Source: Parvibaculum sp035325945 (GTDB lineage Bacteria; Pseudomonadota; Alphaproteobacteria; Parvibaculales; Parvibaculaceae). From it: a stretch of DNA of 64,000 nt. Under the pieces are notes generated by a model. The model saw nothing but the letters and a program-made list of their open reading frames with translations. It made no database searches and had not been told where the DNA came from. Shown here piece after piece: positions 63,509 through 64,000 of this stretch; within the stretch, counting starts at the first letter, position 1, and each line of letters begins with the position of its first letter. The position numbers were made by a program, and so were the translations under genes. Where the stretch lies: assembly GCF_035325945.1 (NCBI RefSeq), contig NZ_DAOKYX010000007.1, forward strand, positions 55,580 to 119,579. Reading direction: 5' to 3'.

Positions 63509-64000
63509 TCACTCCGCCGCTTCGGCGCGGCCGCTCGCCCGGCTCTGTGCCGAACATTCGGCCATGACCTTGCTCGCGCGCGCGATGGGGTTCGTCAGAT
63601 AGAAATCCTTGATCGGCGTCTCGAAGGGCGCCGCGTCGAGTTCCCCGCCCGCGAGATCGGGCAGTTCGCCCGCCGGGGCCACCTCGTCCACTTCCGCGAA
63701 ATGCGGCGCGTCCGCGACAAGCGCCTCGCGAAGCTGCGGGAGGCTGTCATAGGGAAGCTTCGCGCCGAGCGCTTCGGAAAGCGCGCGCAGGATCGCCCAG
63801 TCCTCGCGTGCGTCACCGGGCGGGAAAACGGCGCGCTGCCCGAGCTGCACGCGGCCTTCCGTGTTCACATAGGTGCCGGCCTTCTCCGTATAGGCTGCAC
63901 CGGGCAGAATGACATCGGCGCGATGCGCGCCCGCATCGCCATGCGTGCCCTGATAGATGACGAAGGCATTGCCGAGGCGCGCCATGTCGATCTCGTCCGC
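63509..64000 (-). CDS. nuoG: NADH-quinone oxidoreductase subunit G (C-terminal part only)
   Basis: The frame is open from the window end to the TGA at 63511-63509, giving the last 163 residues of the large iron-sulfur subunit of complex I. Visible sequence belongs to the molybdopterin-oxidoreductase-like domain: VILPGAAYTEKAGTYVNTEGRVQ is the family's last strong motif, followed by REDWAILRALSEALG and the terminal segment. The catalytic N-terminal cluster domain lies outside the window. It heads the visible nuo run nuoG-H-I-J-K-L-M-N. Confidence 0.95.
   Translation of the reverse strand, partial: ADEIDMARLGNAFVIYQGTHGDAGAHRADVILPGAAYTEKAGTYVNTEGRVQLGQRAVFPPGDAREDWAILRALSEALGAKLPYDSLPQLREALVADAPHFAEVDEVAPAGELPDLAGGELDAAPFETPIKDFYLTNPIARASKVMAECSAQSRASGRAEAAE

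Overview
The window is a dense, GC-rich chromosomal stretch from an alphaproteobacterium. Supporting evidence: LexA boxes of the GAAC-N7-GAAC type, a short (439 aa) ProS, LpxI instead of LpxH, DUF1467 and RNase J genes beside birA and the nuo operon, and the order rpsB-tsf-pyrH-frr-uppS-cdsA-dxr-rseP-bamA-skp-lpxD-fabZ-lpxA-lpxI-lpxB. A Parvibaculum-like member is my best guess, but the genus is inference. Nearly all of it is core housekeeping sequence. I see no phage, insertion sequence, CRISPR array, rRNA or tRNA.

Layout, left to right. 1-1611: 3' part of a DUF1302 outer-membrane protein gene ending at a strong terminator. 1756-3947: queC-queE-queD-queF (7-deazaguanine / queuosine precursor). 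4047-4952: a PhyH-family dioxygenase. 8916-5007 (minus): tpiA, secG, pyrG, kdsA. 9169-12598: ppiD and trpE. 13643-12612 (minus): divergent polysaccharide deacetylase. 13814-19054: trpG, trpD, trpC, moaC, moeA, lexA, with lexA under its own SOS promoter. 21252-19048 (minus): comEC. 21474-24325: gltX and gltA, ending at a terminator shared with the convergent lpxB.

39358-24373 (minus) is a 15-gene run from rpsB to lpxB covering translation, UMP kinase, isoprenoid and phospholipid precursors, outer-membrane assembly and lipid A synthesis. A good sigma70-type promoter lies upstream of rpsB. 43024-39599 (minus) is dnaE (DNA polymerase III alpha). Just upstream of it is a 46-aa single-pass membrane microprotein gene (43258-43118) that no longer-ORF list would show. 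It has a near-ideal promoter (TTGACA, 17 bp, AACAAT) with a LexA box placed across it. This looks like an SOS-induced small protein of the SidA type and is the most interesting thing in the window.

45335-43326 (minus): a YeiH-family transporter and a LysR regulator in tandem. 48832-45452 (minus): proS, lolC/E, lolD. 51165-48962 (minus): two uncharacterised secreted proteins, the larger with a possible Cys-His hydrolase centre. 51265-52587: a purine permease. It is followed by a promoter-plus-terminator unit (52657-52830) without an ORF, a good small-RNA candidate. 64000-52887 (minus): nuoG (partial)-H-I-J-K-L-M-N, birA, RNase J (interrupted by 100 Ns), methylmalonyl-CoA epimerase and DUF1467. 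The genes between 48962 and 52830 look like an accessory block set into an otherwise conserved alphaproteobacterial order (nuo-birA-rnj-mce-DUF1467-proS-lolC-lolD-dnaE).
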